This document shows positions 34,217-43,103 of a stretch of DNA of 64,000 nucleotides, in pieces. The DNA comes from Flavobacteriales bacterium. Lineage in GTDB: Bacteria > Bacteroidota > Bacteroidia > Flavobacteriales_F > PHOS-HE28. The stretch is taken from contig JADJLR010000009.1 in NCBI GenBank assembly GCA_016710015.1, forward strand, positions 62,001-126,000, written 5' to 3'. The notes under the pieces were generated by a model, which had not been told where the DNA came from, ran no database searches, and worked only from the letters and a program-made list of their open reading frames with translations. A program made the position numbers and the translations under genes. Within the stretch, counting starts at the first letter, position 1, and each line of letters begins with the position of its first letter.

Positions 34217-34846
34217 TTACTCGCCTACGACCACCTTGGCGTAGCGGATCACCTTGTCGTTCAACGTATAGCCATTCTCCACCACCTCCAAGACCTTGCC
34301 TTTCAAGTCGGGGGTAGGCGCAGGAGCCTTGGTGATGGCTTCGTGTTTATCGGTATCGAAGAACTCTCCTTTGGGGTCCGGCAATACCTTGAGTCCTTGT
34401 GCGGACAAGGTGCTTTGCAATTTCTGCTGGATCAAACGGAATCCTTCTCGCATTGCTGCAAGGTCCTGCACCGTATCGTTGTTGACCACCGCACGATCCA
34501 GATCGTCCAACACGGGAAGGATGGAACGCAAGGTGCTCTCCCCTCCAAATTGAAGCAACTCCAGTTTCTCCTTCGCGGTGCGTTTGCGGAAATTGTCGAA
34601 TTCGGCGAACAGGCGCAGGTGCTTGTCGTGTGTGGCTTGATGCTCTGCACGAAGCAGGTCGAGTTCGGCCCGCAAGGTCTCCGATTCGGTCAATTGCGCT
34701 GACGGGGTGTCAGCACTGGCAGTTTCTGCGGTCCTTTCGGTGGCAGTTTCTTGCTCCTCGGTGGTATTCGTTTCGTTCTTCACGGTCTCGTTCTCCATGG
34801 TCGGATTCTGCTTTTCGGTACGTCGGAAGGGGTTCTTGAAGGCCAT
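34217..34846 (-). CDS. grpE: Nucleotide exchange factor GrpE
   Basis: A product of about 209 residues that releases ADP from DnaK. A disordered, acidic, Thr/Glu-rich N-terminus precedes a long helix (LRAELDLLRAEHQATHDKHLRLFAEFDNFRKR region) and the beta domain ending LNDKVIRYAKVVVGE. The start is uncertain between ATG 34846 (MAFKNPF) and ATG 34798 (MENETV); the tail is unconserved in the family. It lies upstream of dnaJ, forming a grpE-dnaJ pair; dnaK is not in the window. Confidence 0.9.
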   Translation of the reverse strand: MAFKNPFRRTEKQNPTMENETVKNETNTTEEQETATERTAETASADTPSAQLTESETLRAELDLLRAEHQATHDKHLRLFAEFDNFRKRTAKEKLELLQFGGESTLRSILPVLDDLDRAVVNNDTVQDLAAMREGFRLIQQKLQSTLSAQGLKVLPDPKGEFFDTDKHEAITKAPAPTPDLKGKVLEVVENGYTLNDKVIRYAKVVVGE

Positions 34847-34935
34847 TTGGCTTGTAAACTCCGGCATTCCGGGGCATGCCAAGGTCAATTTCGGTGCCAC
34901 GGTAGCGCTGCGGACAGGTTGTCAGAGGCCTTGAA

Positions 34936-34978
34936 AGACAAGGGGCTGCCTCGTTGTGAGACAGCCCCTCGTCTTTCC
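34936..34978 (-). terminator. Terminator of the TlpA-like gene
   Basis: A strong stem (AGACnAGGGGCTG with CAGCCCCTnGTCT) lies just past the minus-strand stop at 34989, separating it from grpE. Confidence 0.8.
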
Positions 34979-34988
34979 GGTGGAAGGA

Positions 34989-35570
34989 TCAAAGGCTCTT
35001 CACATGCTTATCCAGTTCCTGATGCAGCGCCATGCCACGCAGGTTCTTGGCGATGATCACACCGTTAGGGTCCACTAAGAAGCTCATGGGGATGGAATTC
35101 ACACCGTAGAGCTGGGCTCCTTTCGATTGCCAGAATCCGAGGTCGCTCACGTGGTACTTCCAGAGCAGGCCATCCTGCGCAATAGCGCCTTTCCATGCAT
35201 CGCGGCTACGATCCAAACTCACGCTGTATACTTCGAAGCCCTTGGCATCCGAGAATTTGGCCTTGCTGTATTTCTTGTAGGCGGAAACCACGTTGGGGTT
35301 CTCCATGCGGCAAGGTCGGCACCAACTGGCCCAGAAGTCGATCAACACATACTTGCCCTTCAATTCGGAGAGCTTCAACACCTTGGTGCTATCGGGGTCC
35401 ATGAAAGCCAATTCCGGTGCTTTATTCCCTATTCCGGTACCCACCTGTTCGCCTGCCGCATCGTTCGTGGGTGCAGGTTCAGCGCGGTTGGTGAAGCCAT
35501 AAATGGCAAGCAGTGCAACAACTGTGATGGTGGCTATGCGTGTCTTGGACATGATCGTGCGGAATTCCAT
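34989..35570 (-). CDS. TlpA-like thiol-disulphide oxidoreductase
   Basis: A 193-residue thioredoxin-fold protein anchored by an N-terminal hydrophobic segment (about residues 12-25, IATITVVALLAIYG). The active site is WCRPC in DFWASWCRPCRMENP, with the cis-Pro segment SIPMSFLVDPNG. Such proteins reduce exported cysteines, for example for cytochrome c maturation. An internal ATG at 35552 (MSKTRI) could be the true start. Confidence 0.85.
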   Translation of the reverse strand: MEFRTIMSKTRIATITVVALLAIYGFTNRAEPAPTNDAAGEQVGTGIGNKAPELAFMDPDSTKVLKLSELKGKYVLIDFWASWCRPCRMENPNVVSAYKKYSKAKFSDAKGFEVYSVSLDRSRDAWKGAIAQDGLLWKYHVSDLGFWQSKGAQLYGVNSIPMSFLVDPNGVIIAKNLRGMALHQELDKHVKSL

Positions 35571-35691
35571 GGTGCAAAAGTAGAATGATCGGAGTTCCCT
35601 CTCCTTGCGAATAACGTGCCGGGATGGGGAGGCTATGGTCAGGTGTAGTTGGAGGGGTGCAGTAGGTAGTAGGCAGATAGAATGGGTCGGT

Positions 35692-35722
35692 GGTACGGGT
35701 GGTGATCGCTACTACCCGTGCC
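35692..35722 (-). terminator. Candidate terminator after murA
   Basis: A 12-bp stem with wobbles (ACGGGTGGT with ACTACCCGT at its core) and a 7-base loop just past the murA stop on the minus strand. There is no T run, so termination is uncertain. Confidence 0.4.
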
Positions 35723-35731
35723 CACTGCTTC

Positions 35732-37039
35732 TCATCCCACCCGTTCGATCTGTGCGCCCAATGCGCGCAAACGCTTGTCGATGTTCTGGTATCCGCGGTC
35801 GATCTGTTCGATGTTGTCTATGGTGCTGGTCCCTTCGGCACTCAGCGCGGCGATCAGCAAGGAAACACCGGCGCGGATGTCGGGGCTGGTCATGCGAATG
35901 GCGCGTAGCGGACTTTGGAAGTCGTTCCCGATGACCAAGGCACGGTGGGGGTCGCAAAGCGTGATCTGGGCGCCCATTTCAATGAGTTTGTCCACGAAGA
36001 ACAGGCGGCTCTCGAACATCTTCTGGTGTACCAACACGCTGCCTTTTGCCTGGATGGCCGTAACCAACACGATGCTGAGCAGGTCGGGTGTGAAGCCCGG
36101 CCACGGGGCATCGCTCACCGTCATGTTGCTGCCATCGATGAACTTGGTGATGGTATAGTGCTCTTGGGCGGGTACGTGTAGGTCTTCACCTTGTTGAACC
36201 ACCGCGATGCCCAGTTTGCGGAACACGTCGGGGATCACTCCCAGATGTTGGATCCCCACGTTCTTGATGGTAATGGCGCTGCGGGTCATGGCGGCCATGC
36301 CGATGAAGGAGCCGATCTCGATCATGTCCGGTAACAGGGTGTGTTCAGTACCGCCAAGGGAATCCACCCCATCGATGTGGAGCAGGTTGCTTCCGATGCC
36401 CGAGATCTTTGCGCCCATGCGCACGAGCATGTCGCAGAGTTGTTGCAAATAGGGTTCGCAGGCGGCGTTGAAGATCGTGGTACGTCCTTCGGCTAGAACG
36501 GCGGCCATCACGATGTTGGCCGTCCCGGTCACGCTGGCTTCATCTAGTAGCATGTACGCCCCTTTCAGCCGTTTCGCTTCCGCTTTGAAGAAGCCCTCCT
36601 TGCTGTCGTACTTGATCTCCGCGCCGAGCTTCTCGAAACCGATGAAGTGAGTGTCGAGTCGCCTGCGTCCGATCTTGTCGCCACCCGGTGTTGGGATGTA
36701 GCCACGACCGAAGCGCGCCAGGGAAGGACCGACCACCATTACGCTGCCGCGCAAACCGCCACCAAGGGTCTTGAATTCCGGTTTCAGGAAGAACTCGATG
36801 TCCACATCCTTGGCAGTGAATCGGTAACTGCCGGTGCTGAGTGGTTCCACCTGAACGCCCATCTGCCGTAGCAGGTCGATCAACTTGTTCACGTCCACGA
36901 TGTCCGGAACGTTATGGATGGTGACCGGTTCTGCGGTCAGCAGCACGGCGCAGAGGATCTGCAAGGCCTCGTTCTTGGCTCCTTGGGGGATCACTTCACC
37001 CTTCAGCCTTCGCCCACCGACGATCTTGAAACTTCCCAT
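35732..37039 (-). CDS. murA: UDP-N-acetylglucosamine 1-carboxyvinyltransferase, Asp-type
   Basis: A 435-residue MurA, which transfers enolpyruvate from PEP to UDP-GlcNAc in the first committed step of peptidoglycan synthesis. The active-site loop reads PGGDKIGRRRLDTHF: residue 121 is Asp where the E. coli enzyme has Cys115. In other bacteria the natural Cys-to-Asp form keeps activity and is insensitive to fosfomycin, which alkylates the Cys. Substrate residues KNEALQ near 22 and the RXXXD pattern are intact. Start at 37039 fits the family. Confidence 0.95.
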   Translation of the reverse strand: MGSFKIVGGRRLKGEVIPQGAKNEALQILCAVLLTAEPVTIHNVPDIVDVNKLIDLLRQMGVQVEPLSTGSYRFTAKDVDIEFFLKPEFKTLGGGLRGSVMVVGPSLARFGRGYIPTPGGDKIGRRRLDTHFIGFEKLGAEIKYDSKEGFFKAEAKRLKGAYMLLDEASVTGTANIVMAAVLAEGRTTIFNAACEPYLQQLCDMLVRMGAKISGIGSNLLHIDGVDSLGGTEHTLLPDMIEIGSFIGMAAMTRSAITIKNVGIQHLGVIPDVFRKLGIAVVQQGEDLHVPAQEHYTITKFIDGSNMTVSDAPWPGFTPDLLSIVLVTAIQAKGSVLVHQKMFESRLFFVDKLIEMGAQITLCDPHRALVIGNDFQSPLRAIRMTSPDIRAGVSLLIAALSAEGTSTIDNIEQIDRGYQNIDKRLRALGAQIERVG

Positions 37040-37320
37040 GATATGTGCCGAAGCCCTCGGCGAAGGTGTATGCTGCGAAGAAAAGGCCCAGAACGGAGCA
37101 ATTGGGGGGCGGCAGACCTTCGGTTTCAACAGGAGGGTGTCACCTATTGCGGGTCATTGGCAGTCGGCAATGGGCGGGTGAACTCGGCAGGCGTAGGAGC
37201 AGGAGGCAAGGACTTGAGCTTAAGAGCCAATCCTCAACTCCCTCACGCCGAAGTCCAGCATCTGCGATACTGGGGGATGCGGGACGATCCTTGATCTTCA
37301 ACTCGCCGGAGCGAAGGCGA
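37040..37320. other. Gap between murA and the DUF4290 gene
   Basis: A 281-base stretch with no gene, no clear hairpin and no TAnnTTTG element that I could place. It should contain the murA promoter on the minus strand. Confidence 0.4.
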
Positions 37321-37995
37321 TCAATACCGCTTCTTCCGGTTGCGATTCCGCTTCTTTCCACCTCCGCTACCGCTGTTGTTGTAGCGTTTACGGGTATCCA
37401 CTTCGTTCTTGGGGCCGTTCTGTTGGGTGCGTAAGAGGTCCGCCGTATGGGCCAACTGCACCTCTTCCTTCACCTTCAATTTACCCTTGCTCAATTCGCC
37501 GAGGTCTTTCAGGATCACGGGATCGGGCACGGTATCGCGGTTCCAAACGAGGAATTGCTTCTTCATCTGGTTGGCGATCAGTACGGTGTAGGCATCGCGC
37601 GTTTCGCCGGGTTCCATTTTCGTGCATTGCTCGATCATACGCTGCACCAACTTGCCATAGTGCCCGTATTTGATCTTCGTTTGAGGGTAGGCGACGCGCT
37701 TCGGCTTGCTCTCCAGATCCTCGGCAGTGGGCTTCGGAAAAGGACCATCCACATCCAGCTTGAATTCGCTCATGATGTAAAGGTGGTCCCAGAGTGTGCG
37801 CTCGAAATTGTCGCTGTTCCGCAACTGTGGGTTCAACCGACCGATCACTTGGATGATGGCCTTGGCCGTATGTGTCCGTTTGTCCCGGTCCTCCACGTCC
37901 ATGCAATGCTCCACCATGCGCTGTACATGGCGTCCGTATTCCGGAATGATCAAATGGGGGCGGCTGGTGTTGTAGTCGAAAGCGGCTATGCTCAT
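37321..37995 (-). CDS. DUF4290 family protein
   Basis: A 224-residue cytoplasmic protein of the Bacteroidota-specific DUF4290 family. The family signature is visible: YNTSRPHLIIPEYGRHVQRM, DNFERTLWDHLYIMS, YPQTKIKYGHYGKLVQRMIE. The C-terminus is a basic, Gly/Arg/Lys-rich tail (GGGKKRNRNRKKRY), which suggests nucleic-acid contact. Start at the ATG 37995 (MSIAAFDYN). It lies upstream of murA on the same strand; I recall the same pairing in relatives. Confidence 0.85.
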   Translation of the reverse strand: MSIAAFDYNTSRPHLIIPEYGRHVQRMVEHCMDVEDRDKRTHTAKAIIQVIGRLNPQLRNSDNFERTLWDHLYIMSEFKLDVDGPFPKPTAEDLESKPKRVAYPQTKIKYGHYGKLVQRMIEQCTKMEPGETRDAYTVLIANQMKKQFLVWNRDTVPDPVILKDLGELSKGKLKVKEEVQLAHTADLLRTQQNGPKNEVDTRKRYNNSGSGGGKKRNRNRKKRY

Positions 37996-38100
37996 CGGGA
38001 GCGATCTATCAGTATGCGGTGGGTGAGCTGGAACGCTGTGCAACAGGTGCTGGCCCGCTCAGGTGTGCTCAAATGTAAGTGATGTGATCCAACCGACGGA

Positions 38101-38655
38101 TCAACCGCCGTTCTGGTAGGTGTCCACCCAGGCCGGGTCCTGCATATCACGCAGCAGACGGAAGGCATCCTTCCCGAAGTAAGGGCCGTGCCACTGATCG
38201 TATTGTGCGGGTCGGTAGAACTGGAGGATGACCTGCTGGCGATCACTGGGGCGGAATTCCTCGCTGGCCCAACCCGTGCCTTCCTGTGCGCCCATGCCAT
38301 TCTTGTAGCGCAATTTCCAAATGTCCTTCAGCGGCAAGCAGTCGAGGTTGGCATCGATCATTCCATTGGCAGCCCAGACCCCACAATCACGGATCCCGTA
38401 CGTGTCAAAGAGGTCGATGCTCTCCAAGTTGGCCTTGCTTTCCATCAAGCCGCTTGCCTGCAACACGAAGAAATCACTCCGCATGGGGATGCTTCCTAGG
38501 ACCACCCCGTCCTTCACGTTGTAGATGAACAATGCGTGCAATCCGCCTTGCGCCGTTGGGTTCAAGCTGAAGCCGAACTCATACGTGGCTTGGCCCTTGG
38601 ACTCGGGAATAGCCAAGAGAAAGGTCATTGGGAGCCATAGGGCGGACCAGCGCAT
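38101..38655 (-). CDS. Exported protein of unknown function
   Basis: A 184-residue protein with a signal peptide (about residues 1-22, ending ESKGQA). It has two Cys-bearing segments (YGIRDCGVWAANG, NLDCLPLKD) and many aromatic residues towards the end (QFYRPAQYDQWHGPYFG). No family recognised. It follows uvrD by about 50 bases in the same direction. Confidence 0.55.
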   Translation of the reverse strand: MRWSALWLPMTFLLAIPESKGQATYEFGFSLNPTAQGGLHALFIYNVKDGVVLGSIPMRSDFFVLQASGLMESKANLESIDLFDTYGIRDCGVWAANGMIDANLDCLPLKDIWKLRYKNGMGAQEGTGWASEEFRPSDRQQVILQFYRPAQYDQWHGPYFGKDAFRLLRDMQDPAWVDTYQNGG

Positions 38656-38706
38656 GGTCCGGTTGAACGTGGGTCCGGTGCGGATAGTTCGTCGATGGCT
38701 TGTGGA

Positions 38707-41121
38707 TCAGCCCTCCACGACCGTCAGCTTCGCGAAGCGCAAAAGCAGTTGTTTCTGTCCCACCGATGGGAAGAACACCGTGGCCTTCAGGTCGGGTGCG
38801 TTGCCTTCCACCTTCAACACCTTGCCCTTTCCGAAGCGTTCGTGCCCCACGGTCATCCCTTCTTGGAGTTCCGGCAGTTCAGCACCGAGCGTTCGCGTTG
38901 CCTCCATTGGTTTGCCAGCGTTGGAGATCCGTTTCAGGTTTCCCGGCTTTGGCGTTGGCTCGCGTGTTTCCTTCCGGCGGTCGAACGGTACTCCCTTGGC
39001 CACCGGTGCAGTGCGTTCCCTTCCATGGACCGGTTTGGATGTTCCGCGTTCGTCCGCAGGTCGGTCCGCGGACCGCGGTTGGCGCGCCCATGGCGGCGTT
39101 CCAGTTCGTTCGTAGTGGCCGCTGGTGAAGGCACCGCGTTCGTTCTGCGCCGGCATTTCCAAGTATTTCGGATCGATCTCATCGATGAAACGGCTGGGTT
39201 CGCTGGCGGTGAGATTGCCCCATTTGTAGCGGCTCACCGCGTAGCTCAAGGTGGCCTGTTCCTCTGCACGGGTAATGGCCACGTAGAACAGCCGACGTTC
39301 CTCCTCCAGATCGGCGCGGCTTTGCACGGCCATTAGATTCGGGAAGAGGTCTTCTTCCATGCCCACTACATGCACATGCGGGAATTCCAGCCCCTTTGCG
39401 CTATGGATCGTCATCAGACTCACGCGGTCGTTATCGTTCGGGTCGGTGTTGTCCGCGTCGGTGAGTAGGGCCACATCGATCAGGAAATCGCTTAAGGTGC
39501 GGGGCATGTCGGTGCCTTCCGTATCGCGGTCACTGAATTCCTTCATTCCACCAAGGAGCTCCTGGATGTTCTCATAGCGGCTCACGCCTTCGGGCGTCTT
39601 GTCTACGAAGTGGTCCTTGAGGATCCCGCTCTTTTGCGCAATATGCTCGCCAAGCGCGTGTGCGGTGTGCGTGTCCAGCATGGTCTGGAAACTCTGGATC
39701 ATCAGCACGAAATCCGCCACTGCCTTACGCGTGCCACTGTGGAATCCGAGTTCGCCGAGGTGTTCCTGCACCGTATCCCACAAGGACTTTCCGAGCTGGT
39801 TGGCCATCACGATGATCTTGTCCAAGGTGGTCTGTCCGATGCCGCGTGTAGGGTAGTTGATCACGCGTTTCAGGGCCTCCTCATCGCGTGGGTTGCACAC
39901 CAGGCGGAAGTAGCTGATCAGGTCCTTGATCTCCTTGCGCTGGTAGAAGCTCAACCCGCCATAGATGCGGTACGGGATATTCAGCTTGCGCAGCGATTCC
40001 TCCATGCTGCGGCTTTGTGCGTTGGTGCGGTACAGGATCGCGAAGCCCTTGTTCGGCACCTGCTTCTGCATCTTGGTCTCGAAGATGCTGTGCGCCACGA
40101 AAGCGCCTTCCTCGTTGTCCGTGAGTGAGCGATGTACCCGGATCTTCTCGCCTTCCGTGTTCTCGGTCCAGATGGTCTTCTTGATCTGGTCCTTGTTCTT
40201 GTCGATCACTGAATTCGCTGCACCCACGATGGTCTTCGTGCTGCGGTAGTTCTGCTCCAGCTTGAAGATCCTGTGGTCCGGATAGTCGTTGCGGAAGTTG
40301 AGGATGTTCTGGATGTTCGCACCGCGGAAGCTGTAGATGCTTTGGCTATCGTCGCCCACTACCGTGACATTCTCGTGGCGCGCGGCCAGGGTCTTCACGA
40401 TGTTGTACTGGGCCATGTTCGTGTCCTGGTACTCATCCACCAAGAGGTACTGGAAGCGGCTCTGGTACTTCAGCATCACGTCCGGATGGTCTCTGAAAAG
40501 GATGTTCGTGTTGAAGAGCAGGTCGTCGAAATCCATGGCCCCGGCACGGAAACACTTCTCCGCATAGGCCTTGTAGATCTTGCCCATGTGCTCGCGTCCG
40601 ACCGCCGCATCACCGGCCATCAACTCGGTATTGGCCAAGTATTCGAGCGGACCGATCAAATTGTTCTTCGCAATACTGATGCGACCGTGTACCTGATTGG
40701 GCTTGTACAACTTGTCGTCGAGCTTCCATTCCTTCAACACCCCTTTGATCACACTTCGGCTATCGTCGGTATCGTAGATCGTGAAATCCTTCGGGTAGCC
40801 GATCTTGTCCGCTTCGGCGCGCAGGATCCGGGCGAACACACTGTGGAAGGTGCCCATCCAGAGGTTTCGTGCCTCGGTGCTGAGTTCCGGGATCTCGGCC
40901 AATAGCTTGGCGATCCGTTCCTTCATCTCCTTCGCTGCCTTGTTAGTGAAGGTGAGGGCGAGGATGCGGAAGGGGTCCACACCCTTGGTCATCAGATGTG
41001 CGATACGTACCGTAAGCACCTTGGTCTTGCCGCTGCCCGCCCCAGCGATCACCATGGTGGGGCCATTGATGGCTTCTACGGCAGCAAGCTGGGCGGGATT
41101 TAGGCCTTTCAAATGGTCCAT
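38707..41121 (-). CDS. uvrD: UvrD/PcrA-family DNA helicase
   Basis: An 804-residue superfamily 1A 3'-5' helicase active in repair and replication. Motif I GAGSGKTKVL, motif II DEYQDTN, motif III GDDSQSIYSFRGA, motif IV QNYRS, motif V TIHSAKGLEF and motif VI YVAITRAEEQ are all present. The C-terminal about 150 residues include a charged linker and a Tudor-like end (GMTVGHERFGKGKVLKVEG), as in PcrA. The start was taken at ATG 41121 (MDHLKGLNPAQ). Confidence 0.94.
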   Translation of the reverse strand: MDHLKGLNPAQLAAVEAINGPTMVIAGAGSGKTKVLTVRIAHLMTKGVDPFRILALTFTNKAAKEMKERIAKLLAEIPELSTEARNLWMGTFHSVFARILRAEADKIGYPKDFTIYDTDDSRSVIKGVLKEWKLDDKLYKPNQVHGRISIAKNNLIGPLEYLANTELMAGDAAVGREHMGKIYKAYAEKCFRAGAMDFDDLLFNTNILFRDHPDVMLKYQSRFQYLLVDEYQDTNMAQYNIVKTLAARHENVTVVGDDSQSIYSFRGANIQNILNFRNDYPDHRIFKLEQNYRSTKTIVGAANSVIDKNKDQIKKTIWTENTEGEKIRVHRSLTDNEEGAFVAHSIFETKMQKQVPNKGFAILYRTNAQSRSMEESLRKLNIPYRIYGGLSFYQRKEIKDLISYFRLVCNPRDEEALKRVINYPTRGIGQTTLDKIIVMANQLGKSLWDTVQEHLGELGFHSGTRKAVADFVLMIQSFQTMLDTHTAHALGEHIAQKSGILKDHFVDKTPEGVSRYENIQELLGGMKEFSDRDTEGTDMPRTLSDFLIDVALLTDADNTDPNDNDRVSLMTIHSAKGLEFPHVHVVGMEEDLFPNLMAVQSRADLEEERRLFYVAITRAEEQATLSYAVSRYKWGNLTASEPSRFIDEIDPKYLEMPAQNERGAFTSGHYERTGTPPWARQPRSADRPADERGTSKPVHGRERTAPVAKGVPFDRRKETREPTPKPGNLKRISNAGKPMEATRTLGAELPELQEGMTVGHERFGKGKVLKVEGNAPDLKATVFFPSVGQKQLLLRFAKLTVVEG

Positions 41122-41400
41122 CGAAGCGGCGAAGTTAGCCCTGACCATGTGGGCCGACCCTTTGGAATATCAACAGCACGGTCGATCTTGTATTGTCCTA
41201 CTGAGCCCTGCTGGAGGATGTCCTCTGGTTGCCCTTTGTACATACTGCGTTGGAATTGCAGCTCAAGGCTTTTAAGAGTTCACGGTGAGTCGCGTAGGTG
41301 CATGGAGCCTGCATCTATGGGTGGCCCTTGAACACGGAATGTGCTCCGGTAGTACAAAGTGGTATTCGGCCTCGTGGTCTTCACGATTACGCAAGCTTCC
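41122..41400. other. Gap between uvrD and the second Fic-like gene
   Basis: A 279-base stretch without a gene. On the minus strand TAACTTCG, near the uvrD start, is one mismatch from a -7 element. No other signal seen. Confidence 0.35.
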
Positions 41401-42372
41401 TCAGGATCTTCTTCTGTAATGAGCCTGCCGTTTCGTTCCAGACAAAAGGAGTTCACCACTCGCCACCGCCACCGCCAGATCCCTACTTGCCGTAGCGGTG
41501 GAAAGCTCGGGGAAGGTGTTCAGGTAATCCTTCCTTTGGAATGACCGGTCAGGTGCGCGCATCAGGAAGAGTGCGATGCGGTCGGCTCCCGAGCGCACCG
41601 GGTCGGGTTCGGCCAACAACTCGACCAGTGCCTCATCGATCCGCTCCAAGAGGTAGGCGATGAAGTCACCGCAATCTCCGCGCCGGTCGGCATACTCCAA
41701 GGCCGCATAGTAGGCCGGTTGGGTCCGGTGAATGAAGGCTTCCACGGGCAGGTAAGCGAATACCGGCCAATAGGCCATCAACATGCGCTTTTGCCACAAC
41801 CGAGCAAGGCGACCATTCCCCGCTGTGAAGGGGCGGAGGTAGACCAGACCGAAATGGAGCACACAACTGGTCAGCAGCGGAGGGAAGTCATCCTCCTCCG
41901 CATACCGCAGCAATTCCTGCACATTCACGGGCAGGTCATGGGCACTTGCGGTGCGCAAAGGTTCGGGGTCACCATAGAGCACATCCATCGGTCCGGTGCG
42001 GAAATGACCCGCATCCAGCGCCGATCCGTGCATCAGAACGCCGTGGGCGTGTCGCAGGTCATGTTCCACGAAGGGGTCCAGTTCCGCGAGTAAGGCATAG
42101 GCACGGTGGGTATTCACGGCTTCCAAAGCAGCCGAGCCGGCCGGGGCAGCGGCATGCGCATCCACCAACTCGGCCACAGGCAAGGTGTCCAAGGTGCTAC
42201 CCTCGATGGCCAAGGTGCTGTGGACGACGCTCACGTGGTAGGCCTTTTCAAGGTCGACCGCTGGTTTGTGCAGGTGCCGTGCGTGTACCTCGCCAAGCCG
42301 GTGATGGATCGTCGCAAGCAGGTTCAGCATGCGGGGGCTGATCGAGTAGTAGGTGAGACTAGCTACATCCAT
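41401..42372 (-). CDS. Fic-like domain protein with Arg in place of catalytic His
   Basis: A 323-residue protein of the Fic family with an N-terminal inhibitory helix motif, STLAIEG, matching (S/T)xxxE(G/N). The Fic motif is RPFTAGNGRLAR, so the catalytic His is Arg while the anion-binding GNGR is intact. A C-terminal winged helix follows (SFQRKDYLNTFPELSTATASRDL). It should bind nucleotide but be unable to transfer AMP by the usual route. It is the second such protein in the window, unrelated in detail to the one at 28882-29988. Divergent from rpsL. Confidence 0.75.
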   Translation of the reverse strand: MDVASLTYYSISPRMLNLLATIHHRLGEVHARHLHKPAVDLEKAYHVSVVHSTLAIEGSTLDTLPVAELVDAHAAAPAGSAALEAVNTHRAYALLAELDPFVEHDLRHAHGVLMHGSALDAGHFRTGPMDVLYGDPEPLRTASAHDLPVNVQELLRYAEEDDFPPLLTSCVLHFGLVYLRPFTAGNGRLARLWQKRMLMAYWPVFAYLPVEAFIHRTQPAYYAALEYADRRGDCGDFIAYLLERIDEALVELLAEPDPVRSGADRIALFLMRAPDRSFQRKDYLNTFPELSTATASRDLAVAVASGELLLSGTKRQAHYRRRS

Positions 42373-42600
42373 GAAATAATATCAAATGATGCTAACAAAG
42401 ATACATTTTCCAGCCATCGAACCCATGGACGGGTTGGTGGAGATGGGGCTTTCTACCTGCGCGGATCGGTGCTTTCGAGCGCAATGACTCCGGTATATCT
42501 GCTTGGATCTAAGCAATTTAGAGTATTGAGTGCGGCAAACCCGGATCCAACGGGCGATCCAGAATGAGGCGTGGTTGCTAGAAATTTCCTTCAACACCAG

Positions 42601-42630
42601 TTGGTTGGAAAGTGGTTCCTCTTACCTTTG
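42601..42630 (+). promoter_or_regulatory. Promoter of the rpsL-rplQ supercluster
   Basis: TTG at 42601-42603, 19 bases, then TACCTTTG at 42623-42630: an exact Bacteroidota -33/-7 promoter. It yields a leader of about 55 bases before rpsL. It is the only full promoter I find for the 33-gene cluster. Confidence 0.85.
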
Positions 42631-42642
42631 CAGCCCGTTTTT

Positions 42643-42658
42643 CACCTAGGAATAGGTG
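42643..42658 (+). promoter_or_regulatory. Leader hairpin of rpsL
   Basis: CACCTA/TAGGTG closes a GGAA tetraloop (GNRA type) in the leader, and the sequence AGGTGCATCAACCT that follows could form an alternative pairing. A possible autoregulatory target for a protein of the cluster; this is inference. Confidence 0.4.
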
Positions 42659-42690
42659 CATCAACCTGAAAGTCAAGACGAAAGGACCTC

Positions 42691-43080
42691 ATGCCAACCA
42701 TCCAACAGCTCATCCGCAAGGGACGCCAGACGCCGGTGTACAAGAGCAAGTCCATTGCCCTGAAGTCGTGCCCACAGCGTCGCGGCGTGTGTACCAAGGT
42801 GTATACCACCACCCCGAAAAAGCCGAATTCGGCGCTTCGAAAGGTGGCCAAAGTGCGCTTGGTGAACGGCTACGAGGTGATCGCCTACATCGGCGGAGAA
42901 GGTCATAACCTACAGGAACACAGCATCGTTCTGGTACGCGGCGGTCGTGTAAAGGACCTGCCCGGTGTGAAATACCACATCGTTCGTGGTGTTCTGGACA
43001 CCTCAGGTGTGGAAGGCCGCAACCAGCGTCGCAGCAAGTATGGCACCAAGCGCCCGAAGGCCGGCGCAGCCAAGAAATAA
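42691..43080 (+). CDS. rpsL: 30S ribosomal protein S12
   Basis: A 129-residue decoding-site protein. The two loops that mutate to streptomycin resistance carry the wild-type Lys residues (TPKKPNSALRK and GRVKDLPGV). First gene of the supercluster. Preceded by AAGGA nine bases upstream, one of the few Shine-Dalgarno-like sequences in the cluster. Confidence 0.98.
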   Translation: MPTIQQLIRKGRQTPVYKSKSIALKSCPQRRGVCTKVYTTTPKKPNSALRKVAKVRLVNGYEVIAYIGGEGHNLQEHSIVLVRGGRVKDLPGVKYHIVRGVLDTSGVEGRNQRRSKYGTKRPKAGAAKK

Positions 43081-43103
43081 GAACCTGTCACGAGTAAGCA
43101 CCC

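Larger units (their letters stand above)
42373..42690. promoter_or_regulatory. Divergent control region between the Fic-like gene and rpsL
   Basis: A 318-base gap. On the minus strand TATCTTTG (plus 42396-42403) is a good -7 element for the Fic-like gene, about 24 bases from its ATG. On the plus strand lie the rpsL promoter and leader hairpin listed separately. No open frame of note. Confidence 0.5.
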
